Of a stretch of 64,000 nucleotides of DNA, positions 10,075 through 18,910 are shown in pieces. Below the pieces are notes generated by a model. That model was not told where the DNA came from. It did not search any database and saw only the letters and a list, made by a program, of their open reading frames with translations. Where the stretch lies: positions 2,418,001 through 2,482,000 of the forward strand of contig NZ_CP034451.1 of assembly GCF_003952525.1 (NCBI RefSeq), written 5' to 3'. Each line of letters starts with the position of its first letter. The stretch's first letter is position 1. The position numbers and the translations under genes are program-made. Origin of the DNA: Mesorhizobium sp. M3A.F.Ca.ET.080.04.2.1 (GTDB lineage Bacteria > Pseudomonadota > Alphaproteobacteria > Rhizobiales > Rhizobiaceae).

Positions 10075-11049
10075 TCAGAAATCGAAGTTGATCATACGAT
10101 ACATGATGAAGTCACCAAGCAGGGCCCACAGGCCGAAGATGGTGAAGACCGGAAAGATAAGCGGATTGCCCCAGACCGCTCCATAATAGCTCGGGGCAGC
10201 GACCCAAAGGATCGCGAACATGACGAACGGAAAGAGCGAGATGACCCACGCCGAAAAGCGACCCTCGGCGGAGAGGGCCCTGATCTTCATTCTCAATTTC
10301 TGCCGCTCGCGCAGCACGGACGAAAGATTGGCAAGAATTTCGGTGAGGTTGCCGCCGGTCTTGCTCTGGATGGAAAGAGAGACGGAAAGAAGGTTCAAGC
10401 CCTCGAAGCCAACGCGCTCAGCCAGTTTCCGAGCCGCCTGCTCGATGCTGAGCCCGAAGGTGATTTCGTCGGAAACGATGCCGAATTCGGTACCAAGCGG
10501 GTCAGGCATTTCGCGCGCGACGAGCCCAACCGCCACCGAAACCGGATGGCCTGCTCGCAATGAACGCACGATCATGTCAAGGGCGTTGGGCAATTGCTTG
10601 GCGAACTTCAAAATCCGCTTGTTGCGAGCCCGGCGGAGGAAGAGGACCGGCAGTACGAAGCCCACGATAATGAAGGCCAGCAAGGTCGGCATCGCCGAAA
10701 ACCCCGCCAGCAGCTTGAGCAACAGCGCAACGACCAGTCCTGCCAAGATGAAGACGGCGGCAAAGGTCAGCGGATTGCCGGTGACGCCCGACTGCGTGTA
10801 AAGCCTGTTCAGCGCAACGGCGCCAAAAATATAGTCGCCAGAGTCGGTCAGTCCGCGTTCGCGCAGCAGGTTTTGCAAGGTCCGCTCAGCGGGCTCGTCC
10901 TCCTCGGCCAGGCGCGTCAGCCGCCGGTTGATCGTTCCGGCTCGTGAGCGACCCTTTGAATAGGAGACGTAAAGTGCTTCCGCCGCGAGGATGACGGATG
11001 CCGCTGCCAGCACATAGATGAAGTATATTATGGTCTGGCTGGTCAGCAT
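10075..11049 (-). CDS. tadB: Tad pilus inner-membrane platform protein TadB
   Basis: The product has 324 residues. It has an N-terminal transmembrane helix, two central hydrophobic helices, the type II secretion F-domain (LPNALDMIVRSLRAGHPVSVAVGLVAREMPDPLGTEFG region) and a C-terminal hydrophobic pair. It partners TadC beneath the pilus. Its ATG overlaps the cpaF stop by one base (TGATG), so translation is coupled to the ATPase gene. Length and gene order are typical of the family. Confidence 0.9.
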   Translation of the reverse strand: MLTSQTIIYFIYVLAAASVILAAEALYVSYSKGRSRAGTINRRLTRLAEEDEPAERTLQNLLRERGLTDSGDYIFGAVALNRLYTQSGVTGNPLTFAAVFILAGLVVALLLKLLAGFSAMPTLLAFIIVGFVLPVLFLRRARNKRILKFAKQLPNALDMIVRSLRAGHPVSVAVGLVAREMPDPLGTEFGIVSDEITFGLSIEQAARKLAERVGFEGLNLLSVSLSIQSKTGGNLTEILANLSSVLRERQKLRMKIRALSAEGRFSAWVISLFPFVMFAILWVAAPSYYGAVWGNPLIFPVFTIFGLWALLGDFIMYRMINFDF

Positions 11050-12425
11050 CAGAGCGGAACCTGCGGGTTGAAGGCGTCCTTGCCGAAGTGAAATCCGAGG
11101 GTGGCCGCTTCCTGGGCGAAACGCGGACGGATGCCGGTGGCGCGAAACTCGCCGACAATCTGGCCGTCCGCTGCGACGTCGCGGCGGACGAAGTGGTAGA
11201 GTTCCTGCAATTGGACGACGTTGCCTTCCATGCCGGTCAGCTCCGATATGGAAATCACCCGCCGGCCGCCGTCCGACAGACGCTGGGTCTGCACGATGAT
11301 GTCGATGGCCGAAGCGATCTGGGCGCGGATAGACTCATGCGTCATCGGCATGCCGGCCATGCCGACCATTTGCTCGAGTCGTGAGAGCGCGTCGCGCGGC
11401 GTGTTGGCATGGATGGTCGTCATCGAGCCTTCATGGCCGGTGTTCATCGCCTGCAGCATGTCGAAGGCTTCCTCGCCCCGTACCTCGCCGACGATGATGC
11501 GATCGGGCCGCATTCGCAGCGCGTTCTTGACCAGCTCACGCTGACGCACTTCGCCCTTGCCCTCGACATTGGGAGGGCGGGTTTCCAGCCGGCCGACATG
11601 CGGCTGCTGCAACTGCAGTTCCGCCGCATCCTCGATGGTGATCAAACGCTCCCTGGCCGGAATATAGCTCGACAGCGCGTTGAGCAAAGTCGTCTTGCCG
11701 CTGCCCGTGCCGCCCGAAACCAGGATTGACTTGCGCGTCTGCACGGCGATCCGCAACAAGTCGACCATGGGCGCGCGGATGGAGTTGAAGGCCATCAGCC
11801 GTTCCAGTGAGTAAGGATGCTTCGAGAATTTGCGGATCGAGACCAGCGGGCCGTCCACCGAAATCGGCCGCACGGCGATGTTGACGCGCGAGCCGTCGTC
11901 GAGGCGCGCATCGACCATCGGCGAAGATTCGTCGACTCGCCTGCCGATGTTGGAGACGATCTTATTGACGATGCGTAGCAGATGCGCCTCGTCGCGAAAA
12001 CGGATCGAGGTCTCCTCGAGCACGCCGCGGCGTTCGATAAAGACATGGTTGTGCGTGTTGATCAGAATGTCGGCGATCGAATCGTCTTTCAGGAGCGGTT
12101 CGATCGGGCCAAGCCCCAGCATCTCGTCGGCGGTGTCGCTAGTCAGCTGATCCAGTTCGCGAGCATTCAAAGGAACGTTGCGGGCGCGTACAAACTCACG
12201 AACGATCGGCCGGATCTCATTGAGGATCTCGTCCTTGGACGCGTTCTCCAGCGCGGTCAGATTGAACCGGTCGATAAGATGCCGGTGCAGCTCAACCTTC
12301 AGCGTCAGGAAGTCGTCGCTCTGCGATTCGGCTTCCGCAACAGGGGCACTTGCCGCCCCGTTAAGCGCCGCGACCGGCACCGGCGCTTTCTGTTCGTTCG
12401 ACCCTTTGATGAAGCGACCCAACAT
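11049..12425 (-). CDS. cpaF: Tad pilus assembly ATPase CpaF/TadA
   Basis: A 458-residue cytoplasmic secretion ATPase of the VirB11/PulE superfamily. The N-terminal half ([20 protein letters not shown], then [20 protein letters not shown]) is the usual TadA N-domain. The Walker A motif [12 protein letters not shown] is near residue 240, followed by an Asp box ([11 protein letters not shown]), Walker B ([15 protein letters not shown]) and His box ([12 protein letters not shown]). It energises Flp pilus extension and possibly retraction. It is the first gene of the minus-strand tad unit, transcribed away from flp across a roughly 500-base divergent promoter region. Confidence 0.95.
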   Translation of the reverse strand: MLGRFIKGSNEQKAPVPVAALNGAASAPVAEAESQSDDFLTLKVELHRHLIDRFNLTALENASKDEILNEIRPIVREFVRARNVPLNARELDQLTSDTADEMLGLGPIEPLLKDDSIADILINTHNHVFIERRGVLEETSIRFRDEAHLLRIVNKIVSNIGRRVDESSPMVDARLDDGSRVNIAVRPISVDGPLVSIRKFSKHPYSLERLMAFNSIRAPMVDLLRIAVQTRKSILVSGGTGSGKTTLLNALSSYIPARERLITIEDAAELQLQQPHVGRLETRPPNVEGKGEVRQRELVKNALRMRPDRIIVGEVRGEEAFDMLQAMNTGHEGSMTTIHANTPRDALSRLEQMVGMAGMPMTHESIRAQIASAIDIIVQTQRLSDGGRRVISISELTGMEGNVVQLQELYHFVRRDVAADGQIVGEFRATGIRPRFAQEAATLGFHFGKDAFNPQVPL

Positions 12426-12787
12426 GCCGCTTGTCCCCTTGTGATTTTCCCCGGGTCGAAACTAAGCGTTAACCACAGGGGGCACAAGCGCAGGAAGGAC
12501 ACACCGCGTGTATTACTTGAGACATAGTTAAGAATGCGGTTTCGGGAAATCGTTTTTATTTCCGCCCACTGTCCGGTCGGGGACTAAAGTCCTAAGACCT
12601 TTGTCCCCATGTCGGCATCGATACCACTAAGTCGTTTAATATAAAGGGCTATGCTGGACCCCTAATATGGGTACATCCCCTGTCCGAAGGAGGCAGAATT
12701 GTGAATGAATGGTTAAGACGGCTTGAAAAGTGAGACGAATCAAGCCCTTGTCGAAAATGAAGTTTTAAATTTTCAGGTATTGAACGG

Positions 12788-12837
12788 TTAAGGGATTGTT
12801 AATCCGTTTGACACTGCTTTTTCAGCGGACCTAGGAT
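12788..12837 (+). promoter_or_regulatory. CtrA-type box and candidate promoter of the flp pilin operon
   Basis: A perfect TTAA-N7-TTAA palindromic half-site pair (TTAAGGGATTGTTAA, 12788-12802) matches the consensus of the cell-cycle regulator CtrA. It is followed by TTGACA (12808-12813) and, 18 bases on, TAGGAT (12832-12837), a reasonable -35/-10 pair. The flp start codon lies about 85 bases downstream. In Caulobacter the pilA pilin gene is a CtrA target, which makes the site plausible here. The remainder of the 12426-12921 gap is AT-richer than its surroundings and holds no gene. Confidence 0.65.
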
Positions 12838-12921
12838 TGCATTCGACGGGGGATGCTTGGGTATGGGGTTCATCCTTAGGCTCGTCTCGTCGGGTTCAAA
12901 CCTCCAAAGGGAGAAATTGGC

Positions 12922-13158
12922 ATGAACATGCTCATGACGATGGCCCGGCAGTTCCGCGACGATGAAAACGGCGCTGCTATGGTCGAATATTCAATCCTGG
13001 TCGGCATCATTGCCGGCGCCGCCATTCTTGCGATCGTCGCCATTGGTCTCTGGGTCAGCGGACGTTTCGGCAATCTCTGCGACATTCTTAACGGCAAGGG
13101 TGCTGTGACCGGCGGCGGCACCGGCACTTGCGTCAAGGGCACTGGCGCAGGCTCCTGA
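12922..13158 (+). CDS. flp: Flp/Fap-type pilin
   Basis: A 78-residue major pilin of the Tad system. A short positively charged leader ends in NENGA, after which AAMVEYSILVGIIAGAAILAIVAIGLW forms the hydrophobic assembly helix. The conserved glutamate at +5 and tyrosine at +6 after the glycine cleavage site are diagnostic for Flp pilins processed by CpaA. The C-terminal tail is glycine-rich with two cysteines (NLCDIL and GTCVKG). A strong ribosome site (AAAGGGAG) lies about 10 bases upstream. It is the only full pilin in the window and is followed by a hairpin that probably sets its excess over downstream genes. Confidence 0.93.
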   Translation: MNMLMTMARQFRDDENGAAMVEYSILVGIIAGAAILAIVAIGLWVSGRFGNLCDILNGKGAVTGGGTGTCVKGTGAGS

Positions 13159-13168
13159 TATTTATTTC

Positions 13169-13197
13169 TCAGGCCCGGGTCTCAGGCCCGGGCCTGA
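13169..13197 (+). terminator. GC-rich hairpin after flp (probable attenuator)
   Basis: Directly after flp, a 16-base perfect palindrome (TCAGGCCCGGGCCTGA, 13182-13197) is preceded by another copy of the left arm at 13170-13179, so two alternative stems can form. There is no T-tract, so it is more likely a processing or attenuation stem that favours the pilin message than a full terminator. Confidence 0.5.
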
Positions 13198-13254
13198 TAC
13201 AGGTACGCGATGGGGTGACGCGGCCGGTTGTAACGGGCTTTTTGGGGTTGGGCT

Positions 13255-14280
13255 ATGCGCGCTAATACTGTCATCATGATCATCCTCGCCTGCGTGTTTG
13301 GCGTTCTGGCGGTTGTGCTTGCCAACATCTGGCTTGCCAACCAGCGAAACGCGATGGCCCAGAACGACAATGTCAAACGCGACACCGTGGTGGTGGCGGC
13401 GGTGGCGCTGAAGTTCGGCGACACGCTGTCTGAGGACAAGCTTCAGGAAATTGCGTGGCCCGCGGGCGCCGTTCCCGCCGGCGCTTTCAGGACGACCAAG
13501 GATCTGCTGGCCGGCCAAGGCAGCAAGCAAGCCCTGCAAACGATCGGCGTCAACGAACCTGTTCTCGCCGGCAAGATCACAGGCCCGGGCCAACGCGCAA
13601 CGCTTTCCGCGGTGCTTGGGGAAGGCATGAAGGCTGTTTCGATCAGGGTCAACGACGTGCTGGGTGTCGCCGGATTTGTCTTTCCCGGCGATCGTGTCGA
13701 CATCCTGCTGACCCGCACGTCCCTAGACGGAGGCGCGCAAAAAAGTTTTGTTGATGTGCTGCTGCAGAGCGTCAAGGTTCTCGCTGTCGACCAGGTAGCC
13801 GACGAAAGCAAGGACAGCCCAACAGTCGTCAAGGCGGTCACGGTTGAAGTCAACACCAAGGACGCGCAAAAGCTGACGCTCGCCGCGGGTGCCGGACAGT
13901 TATCGTTGGCGCTTCGCCAGGCCGCTGCCAGCAAGGGCGAGACGACCGAGCGCGTAACGGTCTCGGATCTCACCGGGGACACGCCGGAAGACGTCGCCAA
14001 GCGACAGGCCGAGCTCGACCGACAGAAGGCCGCCGAGGCGGCCGCCGCCGCAGACCGCAAGCGGATCGATGGGCTCGCTCAAGCCGTGGAACGCGTGGGC
14101 AGCCAGATCGATGAGTTAAGTAAGGTGAAGCCCGAGCCGGCTGTTGCGCCCGCACCACAGACGCAAGAAGTTGTAAAGGAAGTGGTCAAATATGTGCAGC
14201 CGGAACCGCCAGCCCGCGCTACAATCGGCGTGTTCCGCGGCGTGAAACTCGAAACATACGATGTGCCGCGACTGAAGTAA
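13255..14280 (+). CDS. cpaB: Flp pilus assembly protein CpaB/RcpC
   Basis: The product has 341 residues. It has an N-terminal membrane anchor (TVIMIILACVFGVLAVVLANIWLA), then an SAF/antifreeze-like domain (VVVAAVALKFGDTLSEDKLQEIAWPAGAVPAGAF). Next comes the RcpC/CpaB core (GMKAVSIRVNDVLGVAGFVFPGDRVDILLTR), and a coiled, charged C-terminal region (DVAKRQAELDRQKAAEAAAAADRKR). CpaB sits in the periplasm and joins the inner-membrane machine to the CpaC secretin, possibly touching peptidoglycan through its SAF domain. It is the second gene of the plus-strand tad unit. Confidence 0.93.
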   Translation: MRANTVIMIILACVFGVLAVVLANIWLANQRNAMAQNDNVKRDTVVVAAVALKFGDTLSEDKLQEIAWPAGAVPAGAFRTTKDLLAGQGSKQALQTIGVNEPVLAGKITGPGQRATLSAVLGEGMKAVSIRVNDVLGVAGFVFPGDRVDILLTRTSLDGGAQKSFVDVLLQSVKVLAVDQVADESKDSPTVVKAVTVEVNTKDAQKLTLAAGAGQLSLALRQAAASKGETTERVTVSDLTGDTPEDVAKRQAELDRQKAAEAAAAADRKRIDGLAQAVERVGSQIDELSKVKPEPAVAPAPQTQEVVKEVVKYVQPEPPARATIGVFRGVKLETYDVPRLK

Positions 14281-14320
14281 CGAGGGACGGCTGCAAATCG
14301 CAGCATTCGGGGAGACGGGA

Positions 14321-15766
14321 ATGCAGTGTTTGTGTGTGAGGGTAGCGGCGGCTGCGCTAATCCTCCTGGTGGTGTCGGTGTTCTCTGACGTTTCGGCCCA
14401 TGCGGCTGACCGCTTCATCGACGTGTCGAACCCGTCCATCCACCGTGTGTTCGTTCCCGTCTCGCAATCGGTCACGATCCAGGTGAATGCGACGCTGGGC
14501 GACATTGTCGTCGGCGACGAAAAGATCGCCGACGCCCAGCCGATGACCGACAAGACGCTCTATGTCATCGGCAAGGGTATTGGCACTACAACTGTCAATC
14601 TGTTTTCCGAGGACAAGCGCTCACTGGGCGCCATCCAGGTCGAGGTCGGTCAGGACGTGAGCGATATGGCGTCGGCGATCCGCCAAGTGGCTCCAAAGGC
14701 TCGTATCGAGATCGGTTCAATCAACGGCAAGATCCGGCTTTCCGGTCACGTCAAGGACGCCGCAACGCTGGCATCCATCGTGGAGGTAACCCAACAGTAT
14801 GGTCCTGATGCGATCATCAATGCCGTTACGATCGATGACAGCCAGCAGGTCAATCTGTCGGTGCGCATCCTGGAAGCCAAACGCAATGCCGGCCGCGACC
14901 TCGGTGTGTCTTGGAGGGGTGTAAACCGCAGCGGCAAGACCGCCTTCGCCACAGGCGACTATACTACTGACAAGGACGGAGCGGTTTTCGGACCTGGCGA
15001 GCTGATTAGCGGCCTTTTGTCCGGCTCCAGCCCCTTCGCGGCGCTCGTTACGCGCGTCATCGACAGCAACATCAAGGTTGATTTGCTCATCCAGGCACTG
15101 GAGTCGAAAGGTGTCGTGCGCTTGCTGGCCGAACCAAATCTCACGACAGTTTCCGGCGAGGTCGCCAGCTTCAATGCCGGTGGCGAGGTACCTATCCGCA
15201 GCATAGGTACCGATGGTGAGGTCCAGATCGTATACAAGCAGTTCGGCGTCAATCTGAACTTCACGCCCGTCGTGCTCGACGACGGCAAGATCCACATCAG
15301 GCTCGCGCCTGAAGTCAGCGACCTAACGGGATTTACACCCGCTGGCGACCCGATCTTCACCAACCGCAAGCTGGCAACCGTGGTAGACCTTCGCGACGGC
15401 CAGAGTTTTGCTGTGGGCGGGCTGCTCTCCAGCAAGAACACCAGGCTGCAGGAGCAGGTGCCGTGGCTCGGGCAGGTGCCGATCATCGGCGCCCTGTTCC
15501 ACAATTCCAGCACGCAGAAGGAAGAGACCGAACTGGTCATCATCGTCACCCCGAACGTCGTGCGGCCGGTCAAGCCTGGCCAGCAATTGGCGACGCCATT
15601 CGACAAGACCAAGCCGGCAAACGACCCGGAGCTCTTCCTGCTTGGCCAGCTCGAAGTCAACAAGGATATGATCCGCAGATATGAGCTCGGCGAAGGTGTC
15701 ACGGGCCCCTACGGCCATATGCTGGACGTCAAATCGAAGGACAAGATGCTCTATGTCAAGAAATAG
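14321..15766 (+). CDS. cpaC: Tad outer-membrane secretin CpaC/RcpA
   Basis: The product has 481 residues. A signal peptide (ending VSAHAAD) is followed by a pilus-specific N-domain (RVFVPVSQSVTIQVNATLGDIVVGDEKIADAQPM), a BON-like segment (ARIEIGSINGKIRLSGHVKDAATLASIVEV) and the secretin domain. The secretin domain includes the typical VRLLAEPNLTTVSGEVASFNAGGEVPI and the C-terminal VPWLGQVPIIGALFHNSSTQKEETELVIIVTPNVVRP. It forms the multimeric channel for the Flp pilus. Its 3' end overlaps the next gene by 14 bases. Confidence 0.95.
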   Translation: MQCLCVRVAAAALILLVVSVFSDVSAHAADRFIDVSNPSIHRVFVPVSQSVTIQVNATLGDIVVGDEKIADAQPMTDKTLYVIGKGIGTTTVNLFSEDKRSLGAIQVEVGQDVSDMASAIRQVAPKARIEIGSINGKIRLSGHVKDAATLASIVEVTQQYGPDAIINAVTIDDSQQVNLSVRILEAKRNAGRDLGVSWRGVNRSGKTAFATGDYTTDKDGAVFGPGELISGLLSGSSPFAALVTRVIDSNIKVDLLIQALESKGVVRLLAEPNLTTVSGEVASFNAGGEVPIRSIGTDGEVQIVYKQFGVNLNFTPVVLDDGKIHIRLAPEVSDLTGFTPAGDPIFTNRKLATVVDLRDGQSFAVGGLLSSKNTRLQEQVPWLGQVPIIGALFHNSSTQKEETELVIIVTPNVVRPVKPGQQLATPFDKTKPANDPELFLLGQLEVNKDMIRRYELGEGVTGPYGHMLDVKSKDKMLYVKK

Positions 15767-16046
15767 GCTCCTGCTCGTCCTTCTCGGCTGCAGCCTGCTT
15801 GCCGGCTGCGCCGCCGACTATCTGAACAATTACGACACGATGACGCTGGCTGCAGGCGACTCGCAGAAAGCCAATCAGCTACTGCAGACGGTTGATCCCT
15901 ACAATCCCGCTTCGAACAACACGAAGATCGAGGGCGATGGGACGCGTGCCGTCGGAGCCGTCCAACGGTATAAAGTTCCACCGGCCCCGCCGCCAACAAC
16001 CAACATGACGGTCAACGTCGGTCCGGCAGGTGCGAGCACGCAGTGA
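15753..16046 (+). CDS. Small Tad-locus lipoprotein
   Basis: The product has 97 residues. The start chosen is the ATG at 15753 inside the end of cpaC because it begins a clean lipoprotein signal: MSRNRLLLVLLGCSLLAGC, with the lipobox LAGC. The mature part is polar, contains DYLNNYDTMTLAAGDSQKANQLLQTVDPYNP and ends in a proline-rich stretch. The motif NYDTxTLxxGDA is seen near the N-terminus of CpaD-like proteins, so this may be a reduced CpaD. It most likely sits at the outer membrane with the secretin. Assignment to the Tad machine rests on position and coupling. Confidence 0.8.
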   Translation: MSRNRLLLVLLGCSLLAGCAADYLNNYDTMTLAAGDSQKANQLLQTVDPYNPASNNTKIEGDGTRAVGAVQRYKVPPAPPPTTNMTVNVGPAGASTQ

Positions 16047-16114
16047 AGTGAACGAAACGATGCGGCTGTGCCGGGCATAGGAGGGCTTGGCGCTAAGGGG
16101 TAGAGGGTAGGGCC

Positions 16115-17716
16115 ATGTTGCGAACTGTTCGCGCGTTCTGGCACGATCAAAGCGGGATAGCGCTGATCCTGGTCAGCGTGATGTTGCCCGCGATCATCGG
16201 CTTGTCGCTCTTGGCAATCGACATGAGCCGGATGAACAATCTGGACAACGACCTGCAGAAGGGCACGGATGCCCTGGCACTCGCCGCAGCAGCCGAATTG
16301 AACGGCAGGTCCGATGCTTGGACGCGCGCCGAGAATGCCCTCACCAACCTGGTGTCTAACAACACGATGTTCGCCGACGGCGGACCTGTTTCGCTGACAA
16401 CTGGCACCGGAGCCGCCACGGTGGATGCGACCTATTCCGCATGCCGGTCGAAGGGGCAGGTTTCGTGGTGCTTCCTTGCGAGTATTCCTGCAAATGATTC
16501 CGACCCGATCACGTCGGCCAACTACGCCGCGTCGGCGACTGCGACCCGTTTCATCCAGGTATGGGCGCAGCCGGAGGGCATCACGCCCATGTTCCCAGTC
16601 TCAGTCTCCTCTCCTGGAACGGCGACCGATAAGAGTTACAATCTTACTGACGTCTCGGTGGCAGGCTTCACGTCGGGAGTTTGCAACTACACTCCGGTCT
16701 TTATGTGCAATCCGTATGAGATGGTGAACGGCACCAATTCCGCCGGTGGGGCCACGCTCGAGCAAGCGGTGACGGACCCGGCTATCCACCGCCGGCTGAT
16801 CGAGCTCCGCAAAGTGGGCAACGGCGCCGCCTATGGTCCGGGCAATTTCGGTTTCCTCGCGCCGCCGCTGGATCTCGGCCATGGCGCGCAGGCGCTGGCC
16901 CAGGCGATCGCCACCTCCAAACCCCGTGGCTGCTATTCGGCTGAGGGTGTTAGCACCAAGACAGGCCAGAACACCGGTCAGGTGCAGGACGCGTTCAATT
17001 TACGCTTCGGGATCAAAGCAAACGGCAGCGGGTTCGATGATCCCGAATATGGGCCGGCGGAAAATGTACGGATGGGAGCAACGTCCAAGGACTGGCAGGA
17101 CCAGAACGGCAACATAACCAAGGATAAATGTGTAGCGTACAACAAATTGACATTCGGCGACCCCGGCACAATGGGCCTTCCTAAAGATCAGAGCACACCT
17201 TACATGGGCGGGCGCATGGGTGCCGGGGATTATCAGCTACTTGGACCCGGCAATTATTGGCAGACCAATTTTGGCAACGCGTCGTATCCCAGTTCCTGGA
17301 ATACGACCACGCCGATGCGCTATGAGGTCTACAAATACGAACGCGCGGCTTTGGCCAATGGCACGCTACCGTCGTTACCACCGACTGTCGATCAGTCAAT
17401 GGTTGGCGTGAAATCACCTGGCGGCGATATCGGGACTCCGCCAACCCAGTGCCTGCCGCCCATCAATACTGTTGATCGTAGGCTGATCTATGGCGCACTC
17501 CTTAACTGCCAAGCGCTTGAGGCAGAGGGTTACGATCTGAACGGCAACAGCACCAACCTTCCCGTCGAAGCTTTCGCCAGTTTCTTTCTCACACAGCCGG
17601 TCGCGGGAGCGAATGACGACGCCTCGGTCTTCGTTGAGTTGGTCGACATTACCGGCCGCAGCGGGGCAGGAACGCTCGACAACTTCCTGCGCGATGAAGC
17701 GCAGCTCTATCGGTGA
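16115..17716 (+). CDS. tadG: Tad pilus assembly protein TadG
   Basis: A 533-residue protein starting with a pseudopilin-like N-terminus. The short charged stretch FWHDQSGIALILVSVMLPAIIGLSLLAIDMSR gives a single transmembrane helix and is the Tad/TadE-G signature. The long rest is predicted periplasmic, with several cysteines. Proteins of this set are needed for pilus formation or anchoring. The ATG follows a weak purine stretch after a 68-base gap from the lipoprotein gene. Its TGA overlaps an upstream GTG (17713) of the tadE frame, indicating coupling. Confidence 0.85.
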   Translation: MLRTVRAFWHDQSGIALILVSVMLPAIIGLSLLAIDMSRMNNLDNDLQKGTDALALAAAAELNGRSDAWTRAENALTNLVSNNTMFADGGPVSLTTGTGAATVDATYSACRSKGQVSWCFLASIPANDSDPITSANYAASATATRFIQVWAQPEGITPMFPVSVSSPGTATDKSYNLTDVSVAGFTSGVCNYTPVFMCNPYEMVNGTNSAGGATLEQAVTDPAIHRRLIELRKVGNGAAYGPGNFGFLAPPLDLGHGAQALAQAIATSKPRGCYSAEGVSTKTGQNTGQVQDAFNLRFGIKANGSGFDDPEYGPAENVRMGATSKDWQDQNGNITKDKCVAYNKLTFGDPGTMGLPKDQSTPYMGGRMGAGDYQLLGPGNYWQTNFGNASYPSSWNTTTPMRYEVYKYERAALANGTLPSLPPTVDQSMVGVKSPGGDIGTPPTQCLPPINTVDRRLIYGALLNCQALEAEGYDLNGNSTNLPVEAFASFFLTQPVAGANDDASVFVELVDITGRSGAGTLDNFLRDEAQLYR

Positions 17717-17721
17717 CGGCA

Positions 17722-18266
17722 ATGTCGAACCTGCTGTCCCGCATCGTCAAACGTTTTCGCTCGGACCAGCACGGCACAGTCCTCGTAGAGATGACCTTGG
17801 TTGCGCCACTGATGCTGCTCCTGTCGGCAGGCGTGTTCGAATTCGGCAACCTGATCCACGATAAGCTCCTGATGGAGGCCGGCCTCACTGACGGAGCCCG
17901 GTTCGCCGCCCGCTGCAACAGCAAGCTTTACGCTGATGCTACCCCCCTAGCACGATCGACTGCGCCGATCGCGCCAAGAACATTGCTGTCTTCGGCAATT
18001 GGGATGGGACAGCGCCCTCACGCATCCCTGGCTGGCAAAAAACGGACGTCACGATCAGCATTGCCGACCCGACCACCTGCAAAGATGCGATCGACCCCGG
18101 CACCGGCACTGTGATGTATCTGTCGACCACATCGCAGGTCTGCATCGTGACGGCTTCCGGCACTTACGCCTACAGCAATCTAGACAGCGTTGGCCTGCTG
18201 TCATTGTTCAACATCACCACCGTCACCCTAGGGGCCAGCCATCAGGAGCGGCTATTCCGATTTTGA
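17722..18266 (+). pseudogene. tadE: TadE pseudopilin gene with one-base frameshift at a poly-C tract
   Basis: The first frame encodes MSNLLSRIVKRFRSDQHGTV, then a TadE hydrophobic helix (LVEMTLVAPLMLLLSAGVFEFGNLIHDKLL), but goes out of frame near base 17942. The continuation, in another frame, runs from DCADRAKNIAVFGNWDGTAP to ASHQERLFRF and ends at the TGA at 18264-18266, exactly where the next gene begins (ATG at 18266). The break lies in a run of six C (17942-17947); seven C restores one 181-residue frame reading ADATPPSTIDCADR. Either the gene is off in this isolate, the tract is variable, or a base was missed in sequencing. A GTG at 17713 is an alternative start. Confidence 0.85.
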
Positions 18267-18910
18267 TGATGCTGAAACGGTTCCTGCGATCAGAAGACGG
18301 AGCGACGATGGTCGAAATGGCCATCGCGATGACACTGCTGCTCACTCTTACCTTGGGTTTTATCGATTTCGGCTACGCATTCTATCAGTGGAACGCCGCA
18401 ACCAAGGCGGTGCAGATCGGCGCGAGGCTCGCCTCGATCTCCGATCCGGCGGTAAACACAGCCACGTTTGCGGCGGCCGACCCGGCTACGGATCCAGGGG
18501 CGCCGATCAAGGCAGGACAGTACTCGTTCGAGTGCAAATATTCCGGCGGTACCGGCGCATGCAACGGCAATTCCTCGATATTCAACGCGACCGCTTTCAG
18601 CCGGATTTTCCGCGGCGACACGGCAGTAACCAATGACGATGCCTGCCCTGGCCTCGCCGCCAATCAACGGCCCGGGATGTGTCAATTCTTCCCCGGCCTG
18701 CAGCGCGCTAACGTCGTGGTGACCTACGCGGCGACCGGTCTCGGCTATCAGACGCGGCTGGGCGGCCCGGTGCCGACCATCACCGTCAGCCTCCAGAACA
18801 TCAACTTCCAGTTCTTCTTCCTGGGCGGTCTGCTCGGGTTCTCAAATATCAATGTGCCCTCCATGTTGAGTACTGTAACCGGCGAGGATTTGAAGAGTAC
18901 GTCGCCATGA
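18266..18910 (+). CDS. TadE/TadF-like pseudopilin
   Basis: The product has 214 residues. The N-terminus MMLKRFLRSEDGATMVEMAIAMTLLLTLTLGFIDFGYAFYQW carries the glycine/glutamate pattern and hydrophobic helix of TadE-type pseudopilins processed by CpaA. The periplasmic part has three or four cysteines (FECKYSGGTGACNG, DACPG, GMCQFF) likely to form disulphides. Its ATG overlaps the tadE stop (TGATG), and its own TGA overlaps the start of cpaE by 4 bases. Whether this copy corresponds to TadF or is a second TadE cannot be settled by eye. Confidence 0.85.
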   Translation: MMLKRFLRSEDGATMVEMAIAMTLLLTLTLGFIDFGYAFYQWNAATKAVQIGARLASISDPAVNTATFAAADPATDPGAPIKAGQYSFECKYSGGTGACNGNSSIFNATAFSRIFRGDTAVTNDDACPGLAANQRPGMCQFFPGLQRANVVVTYAATGLGYQTRLGGPVPTITVSLQNINFQFFFLGGLLGFSNINVPSMLSTVTGEDLKSTSP

